Assembly (NCBI RefSeq): GCF_026151205.1 | Contig: NC_087072.1 | Span: 8,110,084-8,170,083 of the forward strand | DNA: 60,000 bases | Direction: 5' to 3' | Source of the DNA: Bolinopsis microptera | Taxonomy: Eukaryota; Ctenophora; Tentaculata; Lobata; Bolinopsidae | Shown here: positions 34,924 through 48,881 of the stretch, one piece after another | How the letters are laid out: each line of letters opens with the position of its first letter | Position numbering within the stretch: position 1 is the stretch's first letter | The notes under the pieces: model-generated | The model's database searches: none | The model's input: only the letters and a program-made list of their open reading frames with translations | What the model was told of the DNA's origin: nothing | Program-made: the position numbers and the translations under genes

Positions 34924-35635
34924 GGCCACAGGGGGGGGGGGGGGGGGGGTCGAGGCTTCAAAAAATGCAACAAAATATTATGCTTTGAATCGATATATAT
35001 TTTTGTGGTGGATACTTTGCCACCACTCATTTGTCTGTAGCTATTTTACTTTTTTTAATAAATGAGGTTAACCAATTCTTCCTTAACCTCATTTTTTTGA
35101 TAAATCGATAATGGAGGGCAGAAATATTGATGCCATTACAACTGAAAACTACGATAAGCTTTGTTTTTATTGTTTTTGTGTTCTTTCAGCAGTTAAACTT
35201 AGAAAAATATACAAATAAAGACAAAATACTCAAAAATCACATAACATAAAAAACAGTTTTTTGCCTCTTATCTCCTGAAAACCTCGAATTTTTGACTTCA
35301 AAATGTATCTTCTCCTAGAGTTTTTATCCATTTCACCTCAAATTTGGAACTTATGTTCCTGACATAAATTTAAAAGTTTTTAATGTAACGATTGTTGTAA
35401 TTTTGCTTCTAAGTCATAAACTGAAAAAGAATATAGATTTTGAACACGATTTCATTCAAAGTTTTCATTTACAATAGAATTACAGGTAAACCTCAAAATT
35501 CAACGCGCGATATCTTCAAATAGGAAACTTTGTTTTCGGTAAGGACAAAAGCATTTGAAAATTTAGATCGAGCTCTACAACATATCTCAAAATCTCAAAA
35601 TCGACCTCGGACCCCCCCCCCCCCCCCCTGTGGCC
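34924..35635. mobile_element. TTAA-flanked element with poly-G inverted ends
   Basis: The left end GGCCACAG + 19 G + TCGAGG is mirrored at the right by CCTCGGA + a C run + CTGTGGCC. TTAA lies at each outer edge (34920-34923 and 35636-35639). TTAA duplications are made by piggyBac and Kolobok transposases, so one of these likely mobilised it. The 712-bp interior has no coding frame. It contains a hairpin (AAATGAGGTTAA with its inverse) at about 35057-35095. Confidence 0.75.
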
Positions 35636-35639
35636 TTAA

Positions 35640-37835
35640 CATTACATTTTCTCTCCATTATTTTGCTGGCAACGTTCCATGTGGAATATTCTAGTATAAC
35701 ATCACGTGGTGGATGCTATGTGTTCTTGATCTGTGTGAGGTCTTTCACTGGTTACTACTACAAGGTAGGTGTAGAATTGTAACCTTCAATTCTCAACGAC
35801 CCTATACATTTTCATCACGTAATCAGAACATCTCATCTTCATCAGAAAAGTTATTACATATCTACCAGCTGCAGAGAGTACCGTTTCTTTTGTTACTAAT
35901 ATTTAATCACTTCTTCTGCGGTTATGTTGGATATCCAATCTAAATAGTTGGAGTAAAGCACGTGATTGTGTACGAACGTGGAGTTTTAATATTGTTTGTC
36001 CTTATAAATCTTGTTGACTCAGATATCTTTGATCTTCGTCCAAAACGGTCGCGTTGGCGTGCTAAATGGAGCTAAATGGAGCTCAGAGTGATTTCCACCA
36101 AAACCCTGCATACCATTCGTCCGAGGTCATTACTCTCTAAAACCTTATAATAGGCCCACTTTCTATAAAGGGTACATTGAGCATCCTGGTTGCTCCCTTC
36201 ATGGACTAAAGATGTCACCAACTAATGGGCGGAACTTCACTAAACTGTTAGTCCGACAAAGAAATAAAACCACCACAGCTGGTCAATTAACCTCGGCCAA
36301 AAACCGACAGTACTGATGATAGTGTAACGCAAAGCAGTCGTGTCTGTGTTGTTTTGTGCTAACGTTTTGTTCAAATAATGTTGCTCACTTATTCAGTTGT
36401 ATTGGACAAAGAAGTTTTAGTTTCCGCTACCTATTTAGCTATTGAACAAAGGATTTTTACTTAACATGAATATTAAATATGTTTCATTAAAGTAATTGTA
36501 GTAACTAGTATTGGACAACGTAGTTTCTAGTTTATCTAAAACAGTTTGCTGCTTTAATGATTGAAGATTCATCAATTGCACTAGAATTGCACTAGACTAC
36601 ACTAGAATACAACTAAGCATCTAAAAGTTAACCAGTGATAATCTTGATAAGTTCAAATTCAATAATCATACAACTATGGGAGAGTGCCATTATCTATTAT
36701 ATTTATTATGATCGACAGTCACTTAGCAAGTGGAATGGCTCGCCTAATTGAACCGTCATTTCGTATCAGTATATCGACTATAATAGATTATCGGTCGGGA
36801 TTCGTTTGACGTTTTGGATAATCTTGATGAAGTTAATGATTATCAAGATAGGAGGCTGTCATGACCCTTTCACATAATGACCGACTCGGCCATTAAGGAA
36901 TTTAGGTTATATATTAACGGTAATTACAGGGGCCCCAATATCTTAGTATAATTATTAACTTCATTGATGTCAGTACTCAGCTCGCCCCAGGCGACCATAA
37001 TTTCGTGTCAGTATATTATTATTATATTATCAATATGGCATATTTCTAGGTCGTGGTTTAAAGATTGACAGTTGGGGTGTGTTTCGCTCTACTTTAAATA
37101 TTTTATTCGTAAAGATAAGATCTGCAATCTATCTGCTCACTAAAACTGTGAAATAATGATGTCATCTTTTATTCTATCAACTATTTTCCATGTGTTATAA
37201 AGTTTTCTAGTTGATTCTTTCGCGGTAATTGAACTTTTCGGATAGATTTATAGCTGAAGACTGAAAACTTACAGACTACAGCTATATCTAAATCACGTGA
37301 CCTACAACTACCTGAAGAATAAGGTTGCTATATCTAAATCACGTATCTTACAATAGAATAAGGTTGTGTATGGGACCGATTATTAGAGTGGCAGTTACAA
37401 AGTTACAGACTTGCACCGTAATTTAACAATTAACCTATAGTTTACCTAGTTAACTTTAGTTCCAATAGAAGTTAAAACAACTTACAACTCCCCTGCTCAA
37501 TAATAATTGTTGGAACTAGTACCAGCTGATCAAAGAGAGCTTGTTATCAACTATTTGTGAAGTCTCCCCTCCCCCCCCCCTCCCCCCCTCCCGACCTGCC
37601 CGGCTTTAACACCTGACCACTGGTGCCTCATTCTAACAGCTGCTCGGTTGCAGTCAGCTTTTAAAAAGTTTCTTGTCTGAATCTAACCAAAAATGTTTCT
37701 CGTTTTATTCATAATCTGTTACCACGGGGTTACCACATTCCACCCAAGATTCGCGACGTAAATAACTGCCTAGATACCAACTTACCAAAGTGTCAAACGT
37801 TAATACAGCTGTGTATTACTTTTATATTTCACCAG
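35640..37835. other. Gene-poor region
   Basis: A weak signal-peptide-like frame at 35713 followed by GTAGGT was considered but has no partner exon. The rest is AT-rich spacer with a C-rich tract at 37568-37593. Confidence 0.4.
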
Positions 37836-38361
37836 ATGAAATGTTACCTTGGTCTGACAATATGGCTGATTCCAGTTTTGCTGCACCTCGCTGAACTAAA
37901 GACTTTTCTACTTGATCAAACTACTGACTTTGGAGAGCCCACTCTATCTTCCCTTGTCTTAAAACATACTCCTCCGGTACGAACATTGAGACAAGATTCC
38001 GTATAAAATTACCAATATGCAATTGCAAGTCATTGTTCAAGATTATCTATGGTAAAAGGCAGCTAAAGTATACTTACTTCTATCCCTTAGATTATAAGAT
38101 AAAAGATTCTATGAGCTTTCATGCTTTTCTCAGCATGACTCAGGGCGGTACTTCATGTATCATACCATGGCAATGGTATGATAAATTTATCGACTGTTTA
38201 TTTCAGAAAGCTGTGGATAACAATAACGATACCTATGCTGCCACTGAATCCAAAAGGGAGCAACACTTGTTGAAGCTACCGTTAAATAGTTGGTACGCTA
38301 TCCATTCTATCATCGTACAGAATGTCGATCAAACGTTTAGGTTAGACGAACTAGCGATGAG
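37836..38361 (+). CDS. Possible secreted or type-II membrane protein, 5' exons
   Basis: ATG at 37836 opens MKCYLGLTIWLIPVLLHLAE, a signal peptide or signal anchor, followed by about 35 residues. A second open block runs from 38042 (after GTTCAAG) to 38361 (before GTAGGT) and includes DSMSFHAFLSMTQGG and IIPWQWYDKFIDCLF. A 41-base intron from 38001 to 38041 would join the two in frame, but this is shorter than the other introns here. A frameshift or a missed exon is equally possible. The next sequence is retrotransposon debris and then degraded base calls, so the 3' exons cannot be followed. No family recognised. Confidence 0.4.
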
Positions 38362-38629
38362 GTAGGTGTCTTTAAGTTAATAAATATATTTGATACCTTC
38401 GAAAATAATGAAGTTATATATACGATCTCTACACTCTCACTAGGTTAGATTGTAGGACAATCAATAATCGATGCGTAAACGAAAGCAAATCCTTATATAA
38501 ATGGCCCATATGCAGTGGACTAAGATCCAAGCGATGAACAAATCTGAACGTCTTCCTCCGAACACGACATTAATTAAAAAATAGACACTACACTCAGCAA
38601 AAACAGACAAGATTACAGAACTGCAGTTC

Positions 38630-38905
38630 ACCTCATCACGGGTCACTGCGGCTTAAACAAACACCTTCACACCATTTGCAAATCAAACACCAGTGCTTGT
38701 CCTATGTGCGGCGACGGAGAGGAAACTGTCTCACCACTTCCTTGGACAGGTGTCCGGCTATTGCTCAAATTAGGGGTCAATATTTCCAGGACTACTACCT
38801 CTCTGTCAATGACATATCGACAAACCAACACATCACCCACAATTGTCAATTTCGCAAACCGCACCAAACGCTTAATTGTGCGGAAGAGCTGGATCAGACC
38901 GGGGT
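38630..38905 (+). pseudogene. Jockey/CR1-type retrotransposon tail, frameshifted
   Basis: Read piecewise: VHLITGHCGLNKHLHTICKS, then ACPMCGDGEETVS, then after a frame change RCPAIAQIRGQYFQDYYLS and NFANRTKRLI. The LITGH.GL..HL block and the C-x2-C...H-x4-C zinc knuckle (CPMCGDGEET..HFLG.CPA) are the C-terminal hallmark of Jockey/CR1-group elements carrying RNase H or its remnant. At least two frameshifts show it is dead. The reverse transcriptase part is missing. Confidence 0.72.
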
Positions 38906-38949
38906 GACTTAAAGTATTATCTCATTATATGCTGTCTCGTCTCGTTTTA

Positions 38950-41900
38950 CTTTTCCAAACCCAGCTGGCATTTAAGCGTATCATTTTGACTCATATAACC
39001 TTTTTAACACCCATCCTCCACCAATCACTGTTTTCCCACCCCGGCAACCCCCCCAAAGGTTCCAAAACCCCATTTTAGGCAGAGCACCCCAATCTATCCT
39101 CTCGGGGGCTACTTGGCCCCCCCTTTCTCTTTAAAAAAATAAAAAAACGACTTTAAATTTTTAAAGATCAAAAAGGGGTTTTAAGGGTTAAAAATTTACT
39201 GATAAAGCGGGCAACCACCCCGGAACCCCTGGGGGGAACTATCTCGGAAGTAGATGACTGGACAGTAACATCAGAGAAAACGTTGTAATTTTGCAAGCCC
39301 CCTTTTTAAGAGGGTTCTTTTTATTTTTTTAAAAAGAAAGAAAAAGGGGGAAATTTTTTGGCTGTTAGTAAAAAATTTTTGGAATGAAATTCGACGAACG
39401 TACGTTTTTAAGAGTTTGGTTTAGAAAATTGGGTATGGGTTTTTTTAAAAACTGCAGAAAACCTTTGAATAAAATTTTTCCCTTGTCCGGGAAAACAAAA
39501 AAAGGGGTAAAAAAACCGGGGGAAAAATTTTTCAGCAAAAAAACAAATTTTTTTGGTGGAGAAAAATTTTCTAGCATGGGAATCAATCCTTTACCGGGTA
39601 AGCAGCCCCTTACCCCGGGAAACATTCGGGGCAGTGTTTAAAATTTAAAAAAAAAACAGAAAATCAAAATTTTTACACAGAACCAAACTTTTCACTACAG
39701 AGAATCCCCAAATTTCATTTCCTCCTTTCACTGACAAGACCAATTTTGGGTTTTCCACGATAAACAGGTTATCCAAAAAAACCAGCCAAATTCCCCAAAA
39801 TGCAAAAAAAAGAGCATCCAACTGCAAAGTTCTAAATTTTTTGCATTTAAAATAAAAAGAAGTCAGGCCCCCGGTAATTTGGGGGTTAAATTTTTCATGA
39901 TACGTTTTACGATTTGAAAGGTTTCATTCCAGTGCTTTCCCCTTACTCAATATCGGGTAAAATTAAACCCAAAAAGGAAATAAAATGCTTTTTTATAAAA
40001 ATTTCTAATTTTTTTTTAGAATATTTTATCTAAAAATCAAAAAATAAAATCTAACATAGAACTTACATCTTTAGTAACAGCGGGATCTAGCCCCAAGGAA
40101 GGTCCCTAAGCTCTCAACCCCCCTGTTTTAACAGCCCCAGGCTCGTAGGGCCCGGACTAAAGCTGGTCTTTAGTTGAGGCCCTACTGGGGGGGGGAGGGA
40201 ACAGGGCTGGTAGGAGGCTGACAAGCCTGGTGGAAGAGGCGTCCCTTCTTTTTTTCTGCGCATCATCTTCGATTTACCGCACTTTGCTTTCGCGAATTCT
40301 AACTTCGTGTGCAGCTAAAATTTTTTCCAATTATTCCCTTGATGGGTTAAATAAAATCATAACGATGTGCCTTTTTCAAAGGAGAACGTTTTTTGAAAAT
40401 TTTCAACCATTCCTTATTTGTTTTTTAACAAGAAAATTTTAAAATAATTAAGCGGGAGAAAAACAAAAGGACAAACCGAGTAAAAGGAATCAAAAGGAAA
40501 ACCGTTTTAAAAAAACCCGGGAAAGGATTTTTGGAAATGAAATTGGGAGCTGGTCTTCATTTGGCCCTTGATGTTAAACGCGTAGAATCCAACTTTTCCC
40601 TTTTGTAGAGTCCTGGGGTTAATGAAGCTTATAGTAACTCACGTGTCCTAAACATAATTTTTCGTTGAACTATTAAAAGCATATGAGGGTAGATAGTTTA
40701 AATTTATTTAAAAAATTTTTTTAATGAGTTTATTTTTTAAAATTTTTTCCCCTCTTATTTTAAATTTCCCAAAAAAAACTTAAACCCCCTCAACTAACCT
40801 AAAAACCCAGTAACCAGTGGGGGAGGATCCCCTGCAAGAAAAAACCCCACCCTCACGGGCTGAATCAGAGGAGCTACACTTTCAGCGGGCAAAACGGGGG
40901 GGATTCTCTCTGCTGGCTTTTTGAAAGGGGGGTCCCTGCAAAGAAACTCAAACCCACTGTGGAGAGGGCCCCGTTATGAAGGAAAACTGGGGGGTTAACT
41001 AGGGGGTAACTGGGGGGTAACTAGGGGGAAAACTAGGGGCCCCCTTGCAGCATTTTTCCCCCAAAACTGGTGGAGAGGGGTCAGTTATATAGGTAACTGG
41101 GGGGTAAAAAAAGGGGGTAACGGGGGGCCCCCTCCCTAGCACTCAACCCATCTGGGGAGACGGTCATTATAAAAAGGTAATCTAACTGGGGGTATCAGTG
41201 TTGTGGTGCTATCATAAAACCCCGTTTTTAAAGGGATTTTTTTTAAAATCAATAATAGAAAAAAGGGAATAGAATTTACGTTTGTGAGGGTTTATAATCA
41301 TCGTTAATTAACCCAAAAAAATTTAAACTTTAACTAATTTAAATCGTTTAAAACAGACATGTTCCCATTCTTAGTTACTAACCTTAAAGTTTAAATACCT
41401 TTATACAAGATAGAAATCAGTTAACCCATTTATTTGTTAACTTTTTTTTCTGTTCAAAACCCCCTACTTTTATTTTATTAATTTGTTTTTCTTTCATTTC
41501 CCGCAATTTTAAAACCACAAGTTGAAAAAAAGGCTCCCCTTCTATTTTACCCTAAAGGATTAGTCTACTCAGTACCCCACCCGCCCCACGCACTGCGTAA
41601 AAAACCCACCAACATGCCCCTCTAATCTGAAACATTTGGGAATTTCAACCAAGCCCGACCCGAATTAAAATGAGAGCCAAAAACCGTAGCAACAAGGACA
41701 CCAAGACCATGACCATTGAAGAGAAACGGGGGGCCTAAGTTGAAAAGAGAACTTTTTAAATTCGTTTTTTGAATTTTCCTTTAAAAGGGAAAAGGGCAGC
41801 AGCTCTTCGGACAAGGTAAAGAAACTGGAAAATTTAAACCCTCGTCAACCCCCAAAGAGAAACACAACAGGAAAAAGAAGGTGACGAAAAAAATTCAGGA

Positions 41901-44900
41901 GATTAAGAAATCCTTTAAGTCGAAAAAACCAAACCCATGACTAAACCCAAAAATGAAGTATCAAAGAAACATTGGGAATTGGAAAAGATGTTTAGGGTAT
42001 GAAGGACCTATATCTTTGTCAAGGACAGGGAAAACTTCCAGAAGAGAGCCCTAACCAGAGCTGATTCAACATTTTTCTGAACCAGCCTTTCCGGGTTTTT
42101 TGGGGGGTCTTGTTCCATTTCCTGACTAGTTAAAATTTAAATATTTCAAATTTAATTTGAAACCCGCGACTTAGTAAAATTGATACATTTTCCAAATTTG
42201 TGATTTATATAAATTGACATAAATATGTAAAAAAATATTATAAACAAAATTGAAAATTTTTATTTCCTGGGTTTTTATCGCAACTATCGAATAGAATAAA
42301 GAAAATGATATTTAACAGACAATATCAAAAAAAAAATTTTAAATTTCTCATTTTAGAAAAAAGTTTTTATTTGGGGAAAAGAAGACTATCGGGAAATTAA
42401 ATTCCGATAAGGGGTACCCCTAGGAAAATATAAGCATCATACTTCGTTTCCCCATTGATTTTTCTAGTAACGTTTAAAAAAAGACTAAACTTGACGACTT
42501 TTTTTGCTAAAAATGAAGTTAAAGAGGGCTGCGTTGGAAAAGGGAAAAAGAAGGGACCCCAGAAAGAAGCCCAAATGAACGTACGACCCCGCCAAATCCC
42601 CCCAGAAGGAACTAAATTTAGATAAAGATTGAAGCTATACCTAAAGTTGAGGCCCCAAAGGGGGTACCCGGGCCCCCTATTTTTTGTCAGGGCCCTGTGC
42701 CCATACCCTTTCAATCTGTCCATAACAAAACCTAGATTCATTTTTGGCGCAGCTCCCAAATTTCAACGCACAACCCGCAACACTCTGTTTTTTTTACCCC
42801 TCTTAATTTTTTATTTTTTTGATTTGTTTTTTTTTCATTTTTGTTGTTTTGTATTTTTGTCGATCAAAAAAAATTTTATTATCCCCACTGTTAAAAAAGG
42901 GAAAAAATTTTTTAAAACCCGGGCCTGGCCCTTTGACATGAATTGGGGAAAAAATCTTTAAAAACAATTGAGTGTTTTGGGAGCATTTCGTATTTCTAAT
43001 TTTCCCCATTTTAATATATAAAATTAAACCAAAAATTTTAAAAAAAATAATCCAATGTTCTGTCATTTAATTACTATGTAAATTTCTCTGAAGAAATTTT
43101 TTAGCTTTAAAATTTTAAAATTTTGGGAACTACCCTTTATCAATTAGCAAAAACAAATCCCAATTATCAAACCCTTTAGAAACTCAAAAAAAAGAAAGGA
43201 AAAAATCACGGTAAGATAGGAGATGTTCCGTGAGATGGTGGGGATAATTTTTTTTCTTGGACCCACCCAGGGATTTGGGACTGGCGAGGGATCTTGAGGA
43301 CGGTTTATCTTAAACCCGACAGCCCGGGGGGCTCATCGGGGATTTACCCCGAAGGGATGGAATTAGGGAGAGTAATTTAAAGCCAATTAAAAAAAACCAA
43401 AAGAGTAATATCACAATTTGGGCAATTTTTTAATTAAAAACTAAATGCCCCATTAATTAAAAATGAGCTTTTTCTTCAATTAAAATTTGGGTTTTTTAAA
43501 AAGACTTGAAGGGGTGGGAATTTGGTAGAATTCAAATTTGTTTAAAACAAAAATTTGGTTTAAATTTTAAAACACAACAGAGCATGCATTTTAATTTTCA
43601 TTAAAACTTTAATTTTTTTTTCTCGCAGTTACAATAACTAAACCGAAAGAAATTTTAGCAATTTGCTGAGCAAGTTCAGTGAATTAAACTGAAGAAAGAA
43701 CTAACCAAATGAATCCCTGGGGCCCGGGGGGTCCCGTTTTTAGGGTCCCCAGGGGCTGAGAAGTTTGACCCCGGAGAGGTTAGAAGGAGGTTTGGGGTGC
43801 GATCTTTCCTGGGGGTGGAGTAGTTTTTTTTTGGGCAACTCTCTGTTCCCAAATCCAATCCTGCACAACCCACATTTCCCTTAAAAGGTACGGGAAAGGT
43901 TTATTTGAGAATTTTTTCTTTTTAAAAATGTACGCAGACAAAAGAGATTTTAAAATTTTACCGTAGAAAATGTAAAAACGATTTCCTTTTTGTGAACATC
44001 ATGCTAGAGCATCACTTAAAAGACCAACATTTTTAAAAAATACAAGCACTAACCCGTGAAAAAAAAGGGGGCCGTTTGATGTCCTTTTTAAAAGAAAGCC
44101 TTAGAAGCAGGGTTCTGTTCTAAAAAATTCAAACTCTCCGAAGAAATTTTCAAGGGGCCCCTGACCGGAGGGGTAAACCAAAGTTGCTCTTTTCCCCAGA
44201 GTCACTTGCTTGGCTCTGTTTGCTGAAAAAAAACGTTTGGGTTTGTTTTGCTCTCTGAATCTAACGACGAAAAAATTTGTTAGTTTTAAATTTGAGACTT
44301 TTAAATTTGAACCTTCTAAAAAGATTTTGAATTTGAGAAAAAGCGATCTGAATATTTACAAAATAAAATGGGGAAATAATAATTGAATTAAATTAAATTT
44401 ATAAAAAGAAAATTACCATCACTGTTGTTATTTAATTTTGTAACGGGGGCTGAAAAACGCTAAACCCAAATAAGCTTCTCTAGCGATAGTTAGGTTGAAG
44501 TTAGTTTCGGACACACTCCACAGGGGGTTAATGGGGGGCAAAAAACCCTTCTGGAGTAGGCCTAACTCCCACTTTCCCCCCCATCACAAACCCGTACACC
44601 CTACAATGTTATTTTGGGCGGAATTTTTAAATAAAAAAGGATATTTTTCGCACTAGAAGTAAGCTAACTGGATCCCTAGTGCACACGTACTGTAGTGCAC
44701 AGAGGTGTTTTTTTTCGACTTTTGCACTAGAGTACCTTTTTCGCACTAGAGGGCCCGAGTGCCAAAATAACATGACTACAAAACAAGCTAAAAATACTGA
44801 CCCAAACTGATTAAAATTTTAGCCCCCGGTTTTCACCCCAACATTATGTGTGTCAGAGTGTAGAAAAACACCTGCTCCAACTGATCTAACTCGAGCTCAC

Positions 44901-45485
44901 TTCATCTCCCCCTAAATCCCCCTCTGATAGTTCTGATAATTCCAGTCTGTTTTTTCCAAAAACAACCGCCTGGGGGAGGAAAATGTTTTTGGTACTCCCC
45001 TTCTGTAGTTAAAATCACGGGTATTTTTTTAAGAAAGAAAACCCAGAAAATCAGGTTTAGGGTTCCCCCGTTTTTTTCCCCCAACTAAACGGTAGATAAA
45101 TTTTAAAAAAAGGGTCTAGAAGATTTTGTTTAGTTTCCCTGTTTTCCCCCCAACTAAAAAAGGGAAAAAGGTTAAAATTGTACCCAACCGACCCCCAATT
45201 ATTTGAAGGGCAGCCAAAAAAACAAAGGTTTGGACTAACCCCTGCAGACACAGGGGGCCCTTTTAGGTGTGGATATTTTGCTTGTTGCCGTAATAATTTT
45301 TTCATGTTTATATTCCACCCCAACTCTCTTACTTTTTTCCAAACCACCCGAGGGAAAGGTTTTAAGGACAAACGGACTGGGTTTTGGGATAAACTTTTTA
45401 TTATTTGTTTAGGCCCATATTTGTATTAAAAGCTTTTTTCCAAAAACAAAGTTACAAAACAAAGTCTTCACCCAGGTATGTATCC
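38950..45485. other. Low-quality or degraded base calls before the gap
   Basis: From about 38950 to the N gap the texture changes sharply. Short homopolymers of 3-6 bases dominate (AAAA, TTTT, CCCC, GGGG), abutting one another, with no clean repeats or splice-bounded exons. Islands of ordinary sequence survive (for example 39241-39300, 41670-41720, 44470-44520). This looks like poor consensus at a contig edge. Frames here should not be trusted. A Lys-rich open stretch near 41670-41730 could be a damaged exon, and 40985-41170 holds a GGGTAACT-like tandem repeat. Confidence 0.75.
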
Positions 45486-45585
45486 NNNNNNNNNNNNNNN
45501 NNNNNNNNNNNNNNNNNNNNNNNNNNNNNNNNNNNNNNNNNNNNNNNNNNNNNNNNNNNNNNNNNNNNNNNNNNNNNNNNNNNNN
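45486..45585. other. Assembly gap, 100 N
   Basis: Exactly 100 undetermined bases, a conventional size for a gap of unknown length. Sequence quality is poor on the left side and normal on the right. Confidence 0.99.
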
Positions 45586-46391
45586 AAACTCTGCGCGCGC
45601 AGAAAAACGTCAAGATTTTGCTCACAGGAGTGTGCTTTTTACAACCAGCTAGGCGAAATTTTTAGCCTGTATGCGGAATTTCCATTTATCAGGAAGGAAC
45701 GAATAATGAAACCGTCCACGCTTAACAGCTTCAGCAGACATTGATGCAAAATACTATGCGATCGTACTTATAAGAGTACTATGAAAAAGTTATCACAAAA
45801 GTTATCTCAGCCAGATATTCAAATCAGGTTTTATGCAAAAGATTGTTGCAAGTATACCTTCAAATTTAAAGTATAGTGTATACTTATTTTGAACTTTAAA
45901 TCGGCTGTAATTTAGTCGCCGAAAATAGAGACTAGCTAAGATACCGGGCGGCTAACTCATTAGGAGCAAATATTTCATTGGGAGCAATAATTCAGGTTTA
46001 AATAATAATTCAAAAGAGCAAATATGAAGAAAGGATACTAATTTATTGAGAATGTAATGCGCAAAACCTGTCCAAGTAATGGGCTTCGATATAAACTTTC
46101 AATAACATTTTCATGAAATTGAGGAATAATACATATTTATGGATTTTATTACTTCATCAAAAATATAGCGGAAAATATTTGAACAGTGAAGATTATCATC
46201 GGCTAAAATTTTGGCCATGAAATAGTTGGTCGGCGAAAAATTAACAAGGCTTTTAAAAGCATGAGCACAACAGCCGTTTGAGCCCACCTTTTAGCAGATT
46301 TAGGTATGCAATCATTGAAAAGTATTTTAAAGAAATGATAAAGCAAAGTTGTGGAACAGAAACATATTGCAAAGCGACTTACTTGACTTAC
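45586..46391. other. Flank right of the gap
   Basis: Normal-quality sequence. A 29-codon open frame on the minus strand ends at about 45660 (KWKFRIQAKNFA then stop) and could be a terminal exon, but no acceptor or partner supports it. Downstream exons of the gene starting at 46453 are expected here or in the gap. Confidence 0.35.
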
Positions 46392-46453
46392 TTGTGTGCA
46401 ACATCTTCCACAATACCCATGACCCCCAGATCTTCCGCATTGGAATTAGCCAT
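46392..46453 (-). CDS. First coding exon of an unidentified minus-strand gene
   Basis: On the minus strand an ATG opens MANSNAEDLGVMGIVEDVAH and is cut after 62 bases by a strong GTAAGT donor. Codon use and donor quality suggest a real exon. It lies 395 bases downstream of the ATP synthase gene on the same strand. The following exons were not found; they may fall in the gap. Product unknown. Confidence 0.45.
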
Positions 46454-46847
46454 GTCTCCCCTACTGACACGTTCGGGTTAAAAGTGATTTTATAAAATCT
46501 GTACGTTTCATTTCTTTAATATTGAGCGTACAATGTGTGTCATAACTACGCATACAACATTTGATAAGCACAATTTGGAAGATTCGACTACAGTTAAAAG
46601 ATTGATGTTTTTGCGTTATATGTGCTTGATAGTTGATAATATTGGCAAGCAAGAGCAATTTCAGTAAGACACAGCAGCTCTTATCAAATTTCCATAATTT
46701 TATATCGAGAAATATGAGCTTACAAAGCAAATGTTACTAAGTAACACCTGCACCTTAATTAGAATGACACTTCAAAGTTATGTAACAGAATCATGATCAA
46801 CCACAAAATATAACTTATAAAAGGTTCAATAAATTATCTAAAACAGT

Positions 46848-48127
<1,280 letters not shown>

Positions 48128-48881
48128 TATGGAGATCTCAAGAGCCTTCCCTATTGTTAAAGTTCGGTGTTACTTTCTCATTCAAAATTACGGATTCTGT
48201 TATTTAAATTTCATGGAGTAATGTACACATTACAACAATGAAATGAACAAATAATAAATGATATATATATATAATATATATGACTATAAAACTCTAGCTC
48301 TGGTCACAAGAGCAACTGCCTAAACGTGCAAAAGTGAAAACAAATACTAATAAAATATTAATAGTCCTTAAAATTTGCAATAAATAAATTCGTTCCATTA
48401 AATTCTCAATATAAACTTTCCTCTATTTACACTAATAAATTAAATTAAAATCCACACCAACCGAACCTTTGATGTGTAAGAATGATTAAACAACCTTGAT
48501 TGACACAACACTTTCACAATATTACAGTGCATGCTACAATATTAAAACTGTTTAGTTGAGTTCATGTTACAGAATTCAACTGCAATAGCACCTAATAAAT
48601 TAATGAATAATAAATATAAAATCAGTCAGATTTTTTAAAGCACTTTATTGGTAAATATTTGTGTCAGTTATATTTGGAACTATAGATGATGCTGGAAATG
48701 ATGCAGCAAATCATATCGTAAGCTGTTAGTAGTACACCCTACTAGTAGTACACCCATCCCTGGAGAACCCGGTGGATGTCCTTGCTGTACGGCAGTGTTA
48801 AACAAGGAACTGAAACCGAGGGGTTCCGTTCAGGCCCTTCACACTTAAGGAAAAGAATATTCAAACAATATACACATAATA
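48128..48881. other. Upstream region of ATP synthase subunit c gene
   Basis: Should hold the promoter and 5' UTR on the minus strand. An (AT)n-like stretch lies at about 48260-48282. Nothing else is supported. Confidence 0.4.

Noticed and set aside
35713-35943. Signal-peptide-like frame followed by GTAGGT
   Set aside because: No second exon, no domain and weak hydrophobic core; insufficient support.
39365-45429. Many frames of 60-120 codons in the degraded stretch
   Set aside because: Base calls appear unreliable; frames are dominated by Lys/Phe/Pro runs from homopolymers.
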